DNA of 64,000 nucleotides from Ardenticatenaceae bacterium. GTDB lineage: Bacteria; Chloroflexota; Anaerolineae; Promineifilales; Promineifilaceae. The stretch spans positions 3,472,001 to 3,536,000 of the forward strand of contig JACKBQ010000001.1 of NCBI GenBank assembly GCA_020634455.1, given 5' to 3'. The notes under the pieces were generated by a model. It ran no database searches. It saw only the letters and a program-made list of their open reading frames with translations, and was not told where the DNA came from. Both the position numbers and the translations under genes were made by a program. Below, piece after piece: positions 47,101-54,933 of the stretch. The stretch's first letter is position 1, and every line of letters starts with the position of its first letter.

Positions 47101-47486
47101 ATGGCTCGCTGCTGCGGCAGGCGATCACCAATTTGCTAGGCAACGGCATTAAATACGCGCCTAACAGCGGCCCAATGTGGCTGCGCGCCGAGCACAAAAA
47201 TGGCGAACTGGTGCTCAGCGTGCAGGATAGCGGCCCTGGCATTCCCAAGCAAGACCAGATGCGCCTCTTTGAGAAGTTCTACCGCGTGAAGCAGCGCGGC
47301 ACGGAAAAAGTGAAAGGTTCCGGGCTGGGGCTGGCCATCGTGCGCTCCATTGCCGAGCGGCACGGCGGGCGTGCCTGGTGCATTAGCCAGCAGGGGGAAG
47401 GGTGTACGTTCTCACTGTCCGTGCCGGTTAGCCAAAATGGGTATCGGGCACCGGGTGGCGTGAATGGTGCCGAGGCAAGGCCATAA
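44172..47486 (+). CDS. Large multi-domain sensor histidine kinase (membrane domain, dCache, HAMP, GAF, PAS)
   Basis: 1104 aa. Residues 15-225: about seven hydrophobic segments forming an integral-membrane sensor. 245-265: another membrane helix; 270-510: an extracellular dCache-like domain (TGFLVNEQAQIIAHPQGSYL); about 520-540: membrane helix, then HAMP (RDITQPINKIVAASKTMAAGG). 595-750: GAF domain. 755-860: PAS domain (ASTTDAVIVTDQTERILLINRATERIF). HisKA with phospho-acceptor His875 in VATVSHDLRSPLT. HATPase: NLLGNGIKYAPN, DSGPGIP, KGSGLGLAIVRSI. WalK/PhoR-like output. It has two separate membrane sensor parts, which is unusual. No cognate regulator gene is next to it. A promoter lies at 44033-44061. 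Confidence 0.95.
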   Translation: MPVTLWGVSREVSLNLPNRAVGYLLLLFLAALFAYLIIHFRPSLQRFTRRQWAWVTALAVAGLFFSQFLPLKLGFVSPPIVTLPASAAMLLALIPLLLAGVLVGPSGALLVGAATGLGVALGQTHQLFAVFSWAFTAVCLSFLLQQHYSGRIYHWLRQPWVAGLLGGLLLTVWSGIGTFVSVPVSGLSALDQALVVAAANFWPRLLEGLVAGGVVMFILRNVPDLRPSQPLIPPPTRRSLQKRLQLNYFTFAALLILLSITVVYNLAISVSTRLVVKQMAYNTSVVAAEIPEFVNQLDTQLTLFEADQQALLSADTAVARAALVELSARNPSYQKLLLVDASGEVTAVFPTDSPSTTLSDDEKTAVAQAFAPNPKNVALANMPTDEQVLSLVVPISAADGQTNAVLIGRLANFSLEDLLVGLQGTVGGGTGFLVNEQAQIIAHPQGSYLRASWPGDADELRRLWFTGMADGQAYRGWLQGSDTRELVYTQTVAEPGWTVVTAVPYEIVLGQALQMGWPLLLVLLLGTALFYTNVALLGRDITQPINKIVAASKTMAAGGSWNATELEQREDEIGELNQAFIQMQRATRKQLNDLSLLLGTSHDVSTSIDLNQGIPAILRGALRGTGAAGARAVVLNPSGGNPLSFGEGPAAEAMKSLDRPIMTRLRHMQELMLATPNQIRAALGLDKDAEPPVPALVAIPLYSHDRFQGILWLGYRQAHSYDISERNLLVTLATQTAVLVENARLFATAEGGRRRLAAVLASTTDAVIVTDQTERILLINRATERIFDLNASKVTGRPVAKVIEPVPLVKALTGDDEHTRNLEVPMPDGKTYYASASTIISNEGQIFGRVAVLRDITHLKEIDEMKSDFVATVSHDLRSPLTYMRGYATMVPMVDELSPKQHEYLDKILAGIDQMSQLVDDLLDLGRIEAGVDLAKERIEVKPLLEEIATEYWQHAHLAGIKLHVDVPEDIPAITGDGSLLRQAITNLLGNGIKYAPNSGPMWLRAEHKNGELVLSVQDSGPGIPKQDQMRLFEKFYRVKQRGTEKVKGSGLGLAIVRSIAERHGGRAWCISQQGEGCTFSLSVPVSQNGYRAPGGVNGAEARP

Positions 47487-47545
47487 GAAGTAATAAGTGA
47501 AAAGTGAAAAGTTGGGAGCGGTGGCTTTGGCCATCGCTTTTTGTT

Positions 47546-47607
47546 TGTAGTCGCGGATTCTTTCCGCGCCAACCATCTTAGTGGCGCGGAAAGAATCCGC
47601 GACTACA
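47546..47607. repeat. Perfect 25-bp inverted repeat
   Basis: Arms 47546-47570 and 47583-47607 are exactly complementary with a 12-base loop (core GTAGTCGCGGATTC). It lies between the kinase and a methyltransferase, converging genes, and could act as a transcription barrier. At 47612-47684 a second, looser inverted repeat follows with CGCGTAGGCAGGCATCC, related to the sequence near 37165. Confidence 0.85.
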
Positions 47608-47684
47608 TTGTTGTCACGCCCGCGTAGGCAGGCATCCGGGTTGTGGGCTGAAATTGGATACCCTCGCAAGCGGGTATGACATTG

Positions 47685-48479
47685 CTACCCAATTTTTTGG
47701 GCGATGATGACGAAGCCGCCAGCGACGTAGCGCATTTCGTGGGCCCAACTGCCAGGGGTGGCTTGGGTTAAGATGTCGGTTTGTTGGGCGTATGGGGATT
47801 CGTGGACGCGCTGGATGGTGAAGCCGTGGTCCAGCAGCCCGTTGAAAATGTCGTCCAGGCGATGGCGGAATTCGATGCCGCCGTCGTCGCGGTGTTGGAT
47901 GGTTTCGGCGTAGGGGGCGGCGATTTCGTAGGCGGTGCCGTTCCAGGCGGTGCGGTGGACGGCGGGCTGGGTGTGTTTGACGCGGTACAATCCGCCGGGG
48001 CGCAGCACCTGGCTCACCTGGGCGTACACTTGCTGTACGTCGGGGACGTAGGCCAGCGAATCCCCCTGGTAGACAAGGTCGTAGGCGTGGCGGGGCAGCG
48101 CGGAGAGGTCGCGCATGTCGGCTTGAACGGTGGTGACGGGGTAGTTGTAGTGGGAAGCGGCCGTTTCATCCCCGTCTAGCTGTCCTTGCGTTAAATCCGC
48201 CACGGTGACGTGCGCCCCAAGCAGGCCAAAAATTGCCGATTGCTGCCCACCGCCCGCTGCCAGACAAAGCACCTCTTTGCCCACCACGTTTTGCATGATG
48301 CTGGTGGGGTACAGTTCGTAGAGCGGGTAGGGGATGGGGTGGAGACGGCCGTTTAGCCAATCAGCCAGCAGTTCTTGATCCATATCCAGCCAGGGCCGCG
48401 TATAGCCACCGCCTTTTTGCACTTCGTTTTCCCACAGGGTTTGGTTTGCCTGCGCAATTTTGTCCATTGGTTTTAACAT
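47685..48479 (-). CDS. Class I SAM-dependent methyltransferase
   Basis: 264 aa. Motif I appears as VLCLAAGGGQQSAIFGLLGA (SAM glycine loop), the acidic motif II as VTVADLTQGQLDGD, and the later motifs as YDLVYQGDSLAYV and VLRPGGLYRV. The N-terminal WENEVQKGGGYTRPWLDMD segment is shared with a group of uncharacterised methyltransferases. The substrate is unknown. Two ATG codons (48479, 48467) are possible; the upstream one is used here. It is convergent with the sensor kinase and follows the BNR-repeat gene on the same strand. Confidence 0.9.
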   Translation of the reverse strand: MLKPMDKIAQANQTLWENEVQKGGGYTRPWLDMDQELLADWLNGRLHPIPYPLYELYPTSIMQNVVGKEVLCLAAGGGQQSAIFGLLGAHVTVADLTQGQLDGDETAASHYNYPVTTVQADMRDLSALPRHAYDLVYQGDSLAYVPDVQQVYAQVSQVLRPGGLYRVKHTQPAVHRTAWNGTAYEIAAPYAETIQHRDDGGIEFRHRLDDIFNGLLDHGFTIQRVHESPYAQQTDILTQATPGSWAHEMRYVAGGFVIIAQKIG

Positions 48480-48500
48480 GTGCGTGAGCAATCTTTTGGC

Positions 48501-51086
48501 TTAATCGTCCAAAACAGTTGGCAGACTTGTGCTGTAACAAGGCAGAAAAATCTTGGCGTTCACAGAAATATAATGCCGATAAGACAGGAAAACATCTATA
48601 CCAATATCGGCCGTTTCCGGTGCGGTTATTGAGCTGCTGTCTATGGTTAGGTGCGGATTTTGGGGCTGCATTCCTTCTAGCTCTGCAATAGAAAGCCAGC
48701 TAACAGCACTTACATCACCGCTGTTTACTCGCCACTGTGCTGGCCAGAACGAATTAAGGCTCACACCAATTGTCGCGTCTTGTAGCTCTGTTGAAACCAA
48801 ACTTAATGGTTTGCCACAGTTAAACCCTGCACTTGCCTGCCAGGGCCAGACATAAATATAGAAACCCGAAGTGTTGGCTGTTAAAGGAAGGGGCATCCCT
48901 TGCCAATAAGGCATGGCCAGCCCAAAATTATTGTAGATCCCCTCAAGCACAAACCAGGTGTCTCCAGCATCTTCGGAAAGAAACAAATTTCTGTTTTGTA
49001 CCGCGATTGTTTGGTCTTGAGCAAAGTTTGGTGATATTGCAGCGGCCTCTTCATAAGAAGTAAAGTTGTTACCTGAAACGTCGCTCCAACTGTTCCCTGC
49101 ATCTACAGATTTCCAAACACCGCCGGCAGATGTGCCACTGTTGACGGCAAAAATTGTGTTATCTTGCCTGAAATTTGGAGATAGTTTCATAATTAAGGCC
49201 AGACCACCGGGGTTGTTTGGTAATGTCCAGGTTGTCCCGCCGTTGTTGCTGCGCAAAATACCCTGATTATATGAAGAGATAAATAAGCGGTTGTCGGTTG
49301 GATACTCTGGAGCGATAGCAAAACTGGTAATGCTAAATTCGCTATGTAACTGTTGCCAGGATTGGCCATTATTTTGGGAACGGTACAAGCCATTGTTATA
49401 GTCGCTAATAAAAATAGTTTTGTCTTGAGGATAATTAGGCGAAAGTTTTAAATCAGGGTTTCGCGCAGCCTCAATAGGCAAATTGCTGTTTAGGAGTGTC
49501 CAGCTTTGCCCACCGTTTACAGATTTATATAAATTTGCAGGCAACGTATACGCCTCGCTGACCATCATGATGATGGTTTGATCAACCGCATAGTTGGGCG
49601 AAAGCGCAATTTTTATTGGTTCATAGCGTGTTGGTTCAGGTAAAAGCAGCATTTCCCAACTGAAACCCAGATCGGAGGTTTTCCAAAGTGAATAGCCATA
49701 AACACCATCTACGGTGCCTTCTCGAATCAGGAAAGCGGTTTCATCTGTTGAAAATTGAGGCGATGTTACTAAGTCAACAACTGAGGCCTTGGGAACGGTC
49801 TCTGACCGAATATACCAGGTTGCACCGTTATCTTTGGAGCGAATCAGGCCATTAAACCCACCGGTAGTGATATAAGTTGCGCTGCTGATTTGGACATAGA
49901 TTGTGTTATTTTGGGGAAAGTCTGGCGAAAAGGCAAAATCAACCACATCCGCAACCAAACCGTTAAATGATTGGCCGTTATCTTGTGACCTGAACAGGAC
50001 ATAGAAGGTTTCACCATTTGAGGTGACGGAGGCATTTATGTAGAGCGTGTGGTTGGTTCCATAATTTGGATCAAGCGCGAAATCTTCGATGATGAAAGGT
50101 AAAAATGATGACCAATTGACACCACTGTTTAGGCTACGGTATACGCCATAGTTGGTTAGGGCAAAGATGGTGTTATCTGTGGCATATCCTGGCGAAAAGA
50201 ACACCTCTTTAATGTAATTGCCGTAACTTAAGTCGAGGCCCGTGCTGCGGTTGGCCCAGTTTTGACCCCCATTTTCTGAATAAAGCACGCCGTTGCTACC
50301 AATGGCCGCAATCATTTTGGGGGATGCATTAAAATTTGGAGCCAGGGCAAAGTGAAGTGGCAATGTGGGAATAGGCACGCCTTTCCATGTGCTGCCTCCA
50401 TCCTCTGAACTCATCATTTTTCCTGGTGCGTAAGAACTGCCGTTGGATGCCGCATAAATTTTTCTGTCAGCTGAATAGGTAGGTGAAAACTCAAGATGAA
50501 CAATACCCCCCGTTTTGTTTAAAGGCACGGTTGCCCAGGTGCGCCCAGCGTTTTGTGATATGTGAATACCAGTATCGGATCCCATCAAAATATGATTTTG
50601 GTCAACTGGGGATATGGCGAGGGTTTTTATATTTGTTTCTTCGATTGCTTCCCAGGTAAAGCCCTGATTGTGGGAAACGGCCGTATCGCTTCCGTAAATT
50701 GAACCAGAGCCAAAGACAAACACAGTGTCCTTTTGCCCTACAGTGATGTTGACTGAACGGGGCATCAATGTACTTTCAAAATGGCCGGTTGGTGCAAATG
50801 GCGAAGGTGACGTGGTGCTGATTGCTAATGGTGCGGTTAGCTGACCACCAGATTTCAGGGAGAGAGCCGCAGCTATTGCTTCAGGCGCTTCTCTTTTAAA
50901 CGAGCCTGGAAACTGCGGTGGGCTACTTGTGATTTCGGCCAGGTTTATGGCGGTTGGTACTATCGGTGGTGGGGCATCTTGCTTCTGATTCGTTGCGTAA
51001 ATTTGAGAAGCCATTTGCAAGAAGACAAAAATAAACAGTAAAGAAATAATCACTCTTTTACTCGAAGCCGTCTTTGAAATGCTCAT
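48501..51086 (-). CDS. Secreted BNR/sortilin-like beta-propeller protein
   Basis: 861 aa. Signal peptide (VIISLLFIFVFLQMASQIYA). Residues about 85-720 contain some 14 repeats of the BNR/photosystem-stability (Ycf48) type, with S-x-D-x-G-x-x-W motifs (SQNAGRTWATV, SEDGGSTWKGV, SENGGQNWANR, SVNGGQSWTLL, SNNGGTTWTLP, SEDAGDTWFVL), each followed by LSPNY/FSPDF. This fits one or two ten-bladed or seven-bladed propellers. The last ~130 aa are a distinct beta domain. Likely surface-exposed and glycan- or protein-binding. The GC content is visibly lower than in the neighbours, and only one ACGGCCGT occurs in 2.6 kb, which suggests recent transfer. Confidence 0.9.
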   Translation of the reverse strand: MSISKTASSKRVIISLLFIFVFLQMASQIYATNQKQDAPPPIVPTAINLAEITSSPPQFPGSFKREAPEAIAAALSLKSGGQLTAPLAISTTSPSPFAPTGHFESTLMPRSVNITVGQKDTVFVFGSGSIYGSDTAVSHNQGFTWEAIEETNIKTLAISPVDQNHILMGSDTGIHISQNAGRTWATVPLNKTGGIVHLEFSPTYSADRKIYAASNGSSYAPGKMMSSEDGGSTWKGVPIPTLPLHFALAPNFNASPKMIAAIGSNGVLYSENGGQNWANRSTGLDLSYGNYIKEVFFSPGYATDNTIFALTNYGVYRSLNSGVNWSSFLPFIIEDFALDPNYGTNHTLYINASVTSNGETFYVLFRSQDNGQSFNGLVADVVDFAFSPDFPQNNTIYVQISSATYITTGGFNGLIRSKDNGATWYIRSETVPKASVVDLVTSPQFSTDETAFLIREGTVDGVYGYSLWKTSDLGFSWEMLLLPEPTRYEPIKIALSPNYAVDQTIIMMVSEAYTLPANLYKSVNGGQSWTLLNSNLPIEAARNPDLKLSPNYPQDKTIFISDYNNGLYRSQNNGQSWQQLHSEFSITSFAIAPEYPTDNRLFISSYNQGILRSNNGGTTWTLPNNPGGLALIMKLSPNFRQDNTIFAVNSGTSAGGVWKSVDAGNSWSDVSGNNFTSYEEAAAISPNFAQDQTIAVQNRNLFLSEDAGDTWFVLEGIYNNFGLAMPYWQGMPLPLTANTSGFYIYVWPWQASAGFNCGKPLSLVSTELQDATIGVSLNSFWPAQWRVNSGDVSAVSWLSIAELEGMQPQNPHLTIDSSSITAPETADIGIDVFLSYRHYISVNAKIFLPCYSTSLPTVLDD

Positions 51087-51210
51087 GTACAAGGCTCGCT
51101 TTTTGAAAAATGTGGATTGGTTGGCAGAGATAGCAAAATTATAGAGTAGATTGGTGCAAAAACAAGATGCTTTTTGACATTAAATTTGTGGAAAATTTAA
51201 GAGGAGCTGT

Positions 51211-52137
51211 CTACGCAGACAGTTGTTTTAAGATGGCTTCGAGCTCAGAGGGGAGTTCGGCGTGGAGGGTGAGTTCTTCGTTGTCAAACGGCCGTTTCAC
51301 CTTAAGCACCGACGCATGTAAAAATTGTCGCCCTAACCGAATGCTGGGTTTGCGACGGCCGTACACTTTGTCCCCCACAATCGGAAAACCAATGTAGGCC
51401 AGATGGACGCGGATTTGGTGGGTGCGCCCGGTGTGCAGTTCGCAGCGCAGCAGGGTGTGGTCGTCGTAGGCGGTGACGGTGTCGTACTGGGTTTGGGCGG
51501 GGCGGCTGTGGGCAGAGGAACGGCCGTATGGAATCACGGCCATCTTTTTGCGCTGTTGCAGGTCGCGGCCAATTGGCGCGTCAATCAGCGCGGTGGGGGG
51601 CTGTACCTGGCCATCTACCAGCGCCAGATATTGCTTGCCTACGCTGCGATCCTTGAACTGTGCTTGCAAATGGCGCAGCGCAGCTTCGTTTTTGGCCACC
51701 ACAATCAAGCCAGATGTTTCTTTATCCAGCCGATGCACGATACCGGGTCGCTTTTCGCCACTGATGCCGGGCAAATTGGGGCAGTGGGCCAGCACGGCGT
51801 TGACCAGCGTGCCGCTGCTGTGTCCCACGGCCGGGTGTACCACCATGCCCGCCGGTTTGTTGATCACCAGCATGTCGTCGTCTTCGTAGCGAATGTCCAG
51901 CGGAATTTCTTCGGGCAGCAGCTCGGTTTCTTCCGGCTCTGGCAGGGTGATGGTGACTTGCTCGCCGCCTTCTAGCTTGAGATTGGCTTTGGCAGGACGG
52001 CCGTTTACCAAAATCTGCTCCTCCTTCAACAACCGCTGAATTTGGGTGCGCGAGAGATCGGGCAATTGCGCCGTCAGCACCTTGTCCAGCCGCTGGCCGG
52101 GAGCGTCTAGCTGCAAGGTTTGGGTTTGGCTACTCAT
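51211..52137 (-). CDS. rluD: Ribosomal large subunit pseudouridine synthase, RluD-like
   Basis: 308 aa. An S4 RNA-binding domain at residues about 10-70 (QRLDKVLTAQLPDLSRTQIQRLLKEEQILVNG) and the RluA/RluD catalytic domain with the active aspartate in GIVHRLDKETSGLIVVAKN, and VHPAVGHSSGTLVNAVL. Isomerises uridines in 23S rRNA. The ATG at 52137 lies within the end of lspA (overlap 52130-52137), so translation is coupled; an upstream start inside lspA is unlikely. This lspA-rluD pairing is common in bacteria. Confidence 0.95.
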   Translation of the reverse strand: MSSQTQTLQLDAPGQRLDKVLTAQLPDLSRTQIQRLLKEEQILVNGRPAKANLKLEGGEQVTITLPEPEETELLPEEIPLDIRYEDDDMLVINKPAGMVVHPAVGHSSGTLVNAVLAHCPNLPGISGEKRPGIVHRLDKETSGLIVVAKNEAALRHLQAQFKDRSVGKQYLALVDGQVQPPTALIDAPIGRDLQQRKKMAVIPYGRSSAHSRPAQTQYDTVTAYDDHTLLRCELHTGRTHQIRVHLAYIGFPIVGDKVYGRRKPSIRLGRQFLHASVLKVKRPFDNEELTLHAELPSELEAILKQLSA

Positions 52138-52759
52138 GGGAGGGATCGGTTTGAGGTGGAACGGCCGTTTCCAGACCATTCTTTGCTTCCGCGGTGGCGC
52201 GCTGCTGGGCTTTTAGCTCGCGGGATTCCTGCCACACCATGATGCCCAAAATCACTGCGCCGCTCACCACCGCCAGGTCGGCCAGGTTAAAAATGTACCA
52301 GGGACCAATGTCAATAAAATCGGTGACGTGGCCAATGCGAAATCGGTCAATCATGTTGCCCAACGCGCCGCCCATTTGCAGCCCCAGGGCAAGGCGCAGC
52401 ATCCGGTGGTTCGCGGGCAAAATGAAGTTGTAGTAAATGATCCCCAGGCTCACCACAATGGCCAGGTAACGGAAAATATCGCCACCGCCAGAAAACAGGC
52501 CAAAGGTGGCTCCGGTGTTAAAAATGTGGAAGATGCGAAAGATATGTTCCAGGCTGGGGATGGGGGCATACACGTCAAACAGTGCCAGATTGCTCTCGAC
52601 CAGATATTTTGTGTATTGGTCAATGCCAATCACCAGGATGGCAATGACCAGCAAGAGTGTTTTTTCAGAAAGCGTCGCCGTCGGCGTTTTAGGTGGTTGT
52701 GTTTGGGGTGTTACGGCCGTTTCAGGTACGGCCGTTTCCAGTTCATCGTGTTCATTCAT
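52130..52759 (-). CDS. lspA: Lipoprotein signal peptidase (prolipoprotein signal peptidase II)
   Basis: 209 aa, longer than the usual ~160. Four membrane segments; the catalytic aspartates are in GGALGNMIDR and FNLADLAV, and the other conserved motif in FNTGATFGLF. It removes signal peptides from lipoproteins, several of which are coded in this window. The additions are an N-terminal ~30 aa containing ETAVPETAV and a C-terminal ~25 aa tail with ETAV. Both repeat motifs are encoded by ACGGCCGT copies, so the palindrome has contributed to the protein's length. Gene order lspA-rluD. Confidence 0.95.
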   Translation of the reverse strand: MNEHDELETAVPETAVTPQTQPPKTPTATLSEKTLLLVIAILVIGIDQYTKYLVESNLALFDVYAPIPSLEHIFRIFHIFNTGATFGLFSGGGDIFRYLAIVVSLGIIYYNFILPANHRMLRLALGLQMGGALGNMIDRFRIGHVTDFIDIGPWYIFNLADLAVVSGAVILGIMVWQESRELKAQQRATAEAKNGLETAVPPQTDPSHE

Positions 52760-52809
52760 AGGTGGATTTTACCAATCCCCTATCAACTTTGCGAGTAGTG
52801 GGTGCAACT

Positions 52810-53217
52810 TTAGCCGCCGCTGGCGGCCCAACGGCGTGCTTCCGCCTCATTGCTCATATAGACCAACGGCACGCCCAGCGCCTGGGCGCTAATTTGGGTC
52901 ACAAGGCCTTGTGGATTTTTCACAATCACATCCCGGCGGCTGGACGAAATATGGGTGAGCACCACCATATGCGTTAATTGCGGGGAGAAGCTTGTTTCAG
53001 ATAGTGCCAAAAGCGTACCCGCATCATGATTTAAACGGCCGTTACGGCCGTCTAGCAGCACCCCCGTTGGCCCATTAACTTCTACAAGCTGGTTCATTTC
53101 ATAAAGCAAATGGCGCAGCTCAGAGGGGCCAATAATGCCTTCAAACCTCATTTCCACATAGCCACCCCCATTAAAAAATACGCGAGATGAATTGTTGTTA
53201 GCGGGCATGTCAATCAT
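52810..53217 (-). CDS. Hypothetical protein, STAS/SpoIIAA-like
   Basis: 135 aa, soluble. VFFNGGGYVEMRFEGIIGPSELRHLLYEMNQLVEVNGPTGVLLDGRNGRLNHDAGTLLAL has the strand-helix-strand-helix pattern of SpoIIAA-like STAS domains, and a conserved-looking LLDGRNG turn. Such domains bind partners or small ligands in signalling. AAGGA lies about eight bases before the ATG. It lies between lspA and an MBL-fold gene, same strand. Two ACGGCCGT copies only six bases apart (53036, 53045) fall in LDGRNGRLN. Confidence 0.6.
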   Translation of the reverse strand: MIDMPANNNSSRVFFNGGGYVEMRFEGIIGPSELRHLLYEMNQLVEVNGPTGVLLDGRNGRLNHDAGTLLALSETSFSPQLTHMVVLTHISSSRRDVIVKNPQGLVTQISAQALGVPLVYMSNEAEARRWAASGG

Positions 53218-53235
53218 TAAAATTTTCCTTGAATT

Positions 53236-53922
53236 CTACCCAGGTAAAGCGGCAACCAATTGATTTAGCTGATTAGAATTGTGCAGCACTGGTCCATGTC
53301 CAAAACAGATGATTTTTGGCTGAAGTTTAGCTACTTTTCTGATGGATTTACGATTTTCCGCCACATCAGAGGTGAAAATTTCTGGTGGTTCGCGTAGCCC
53401 TGTCATAGTAGTCAGCAAATTGGCATTCCCCAAAACGTCCCCCGCAATCAAGACGCCATCTTCTTCACGCCAGAAAACAATGTGGCCTGGCGAATGGCCT
53501 GGCGTTTCCAAAACCGTAAAACTACCGACCTGATCCCCCTCATGTAAACTGCGTGCCACCGGATAAGCAGGCCCCGTCCAGAACCGCTGCTGGAAACGAA
53601 TGATGAAGTTTTCAGGCTCTTCAGAAGCCAGCCCGCTTTCCATTGCTGCTACATCGCCTTGCCCACACCACAGCGGAATGTTTAGCTGCTGGCAAATTGC
53701 CGCGCTCGCCCCTTGATGATCAGGATGGGCGTGGGTGAGCACATGTGCTTCGATTTTCTCTCGCCCAACCTGGTTTATTGCTTTGAGGAGTTTCTTCTCG
53801 GAACTGCGAATTCCGGCATCAACCAGAAACCCATCAATGATATAAGCATTCACCATATGTTTAGGAAATAAGGGAATAAGAAAAACATTTTTTGCTACTT
53901 CTTTCATCGCTTTTTTGCTCAC
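53236..53922 (-). CDS. MBL-fold metallo-hydrolase
   Basis: 228 aa. Zinc-binding motif THAHPDHQGAS (about residues 63-72), then ETPGHSPGHIVF and GDVLGN, and the late histidine in CFGHGP. This is glyoxalase II/MBL-type hydrolase with substrate unknown. GTG start with AGGG just upstream; an ATG five codons later is possible. The upstream region contains the second copy of the 39979 repeat. Confidence 0.92.
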   Translation of the reverse strand: MSKKAMKEVAKNVFLIPLFPKHMVNAYIIDGFLVDAGIRSSEKKLLKAINQVGREKIEAHVLTHAHPDHQGASAAICQQLNIPLWCGQGDVAAMESGLASEEPENFIIRFQQRFWTGPAYPVARSLHEGDQVGSFTVLETPGHSPGHIVFWREEDGVLIAGDVLGNANLLTTMTGLREPPEIFTSDVAENRKSIRKVAKLQPKIICFGHGPVLHNSNQLNQLVAALPG

Positions 53923-53946
53923 TTTTACCCTAATGTTGGTCTTGGT

Positions 53947-54032
53947 GGCCGTTTACAAATAATTGGCGAATATTTGCGGATGGCTTGGCGTACGCGGCTT
54001 CCAAAAGGGAAGGAATGGTTGGCCGCTTTCTT
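53947..54032. repeat. Two-hairpin dispersed repeat, copy 2
   Basis: GGCCGTTTACAAATAATTGGCGAATATTTGCGGATGGC etc.; aligned to 39979-40066 across its length with scattered differences. It lies in the spacer between the MBL gene start and the methyltransferase stop, which has no gene. Confidence 0.75.
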
Positions 54033-54150
54033 AGGGTGGCTCCAATACCGAAGTGTGGATTCTAACCTGGATTAAATGGGTCAATTATAGCGTAACCCGT
54101 AGCAATTTTTAAGAGAATTTTGTGTAAATTCTGCGCCTGTTTATACCATG

Positions 54151-54843
54151 TTAAAGCATGGACGTTTTGCTAGCGATGAAAAGGGTAACCATGCTGCGCG
54201 TTTGCTGCACTTGTTTAATTTGCAACGTAAAGCCTGCGGCCTCAAATCGTTGGCGAAAGGGTTCCCACAGGTCAGGATGAGGCCAATTGTGGGCCTCATC
54301 CACCGTAAACGCTCCCTCGCGCTGGCCAGTTATGCGGAACAGCCAATCAATGAAGCGGTGCAGCCCCCAGCGCCCGGTAAGATGCCCTTCTGGAACGACA
54401 ATGAAACGGCCGTTCTCCGCCAAAACCCGATGCACCGCCGCCAACGTTTGTGGGTCCACAATATAATCGGTAGGAAAAGTGGATAGCACCGTGTGAAAAC
54501 TGGCTGAGGCGAACGGCATCGCCTGCACCCTGGCCCGCACCAAATCGGCCGGAAGCTGCTGTTTTTGCAGCCGCCGCTGCGCTTGCCGACCCATCTGCGC
54601 CGATAAATCCAGGCCGAAAACTGTCTGATCTGCCTTTTGCAACGCTACCAGCAAATGCCCCGGCCCATGCCCAATCTCTAAAATGGTTGGCCCCTGCACA
54701 AAAGGCAGCGCGGCGGCTTGCCAGCCCCGCCACTCCCCCAGCGACACCAGCCAGCTCACCACATCATACGTCCAGGCCATCTCCTGGTACAGCAGGCGGA
54801 AGCCAAATCTTACCAACTGAATCCAAACTTTTTGCATCATCAT
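54151..54843 (-). CDS. Class I SAM-dependent methyltransferase, UbiE-like
   Basis: 230 aa. Motif I ILEIGHGPGHLLVAL, motif II FGLDLSAQMGRQAQRRL, motif IV/V RVQAMPFASASFHTVLSTFPTDYI and post-motif HRVLAENGRFIVVPEG, like UbiE/menaquinone or phospholipid methyltransferases. An N-terminal hydrophobic helix may associate with membrane. Divergent from pfkA. Substrate unknown. Confidence 0.9.
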   Translation of the reverse strand: MMMQKVWIQLVRFGFRLLYQEMAWTYDVVSWLVSLGEWRGWQAAALPFVQGPTILEIGHGPGHLLVALQKADQTVFGLDLSAQMGRQAQRRLQKQQLPADLVRARVQAMPFASASFHTVLSTFPTDYIVDPQTLAAVHRVLAENGRFIVVPEGHLTGRWGLHRFIDWLFRITGQREGAFTVDEAHNWPHPDLWEPFRQRFEAAGFTLQIKQVQQTRSMVTLFIASKTSML

Positions 54844-54933
54844 TTACTCATCATGTGGCGCTCCTCGGATGCCAGAAGCGTGAACCGATTGTATACTTAA
54901 CCCTGGTTTTACTAAAAAAAGCAAGGAATCTTC

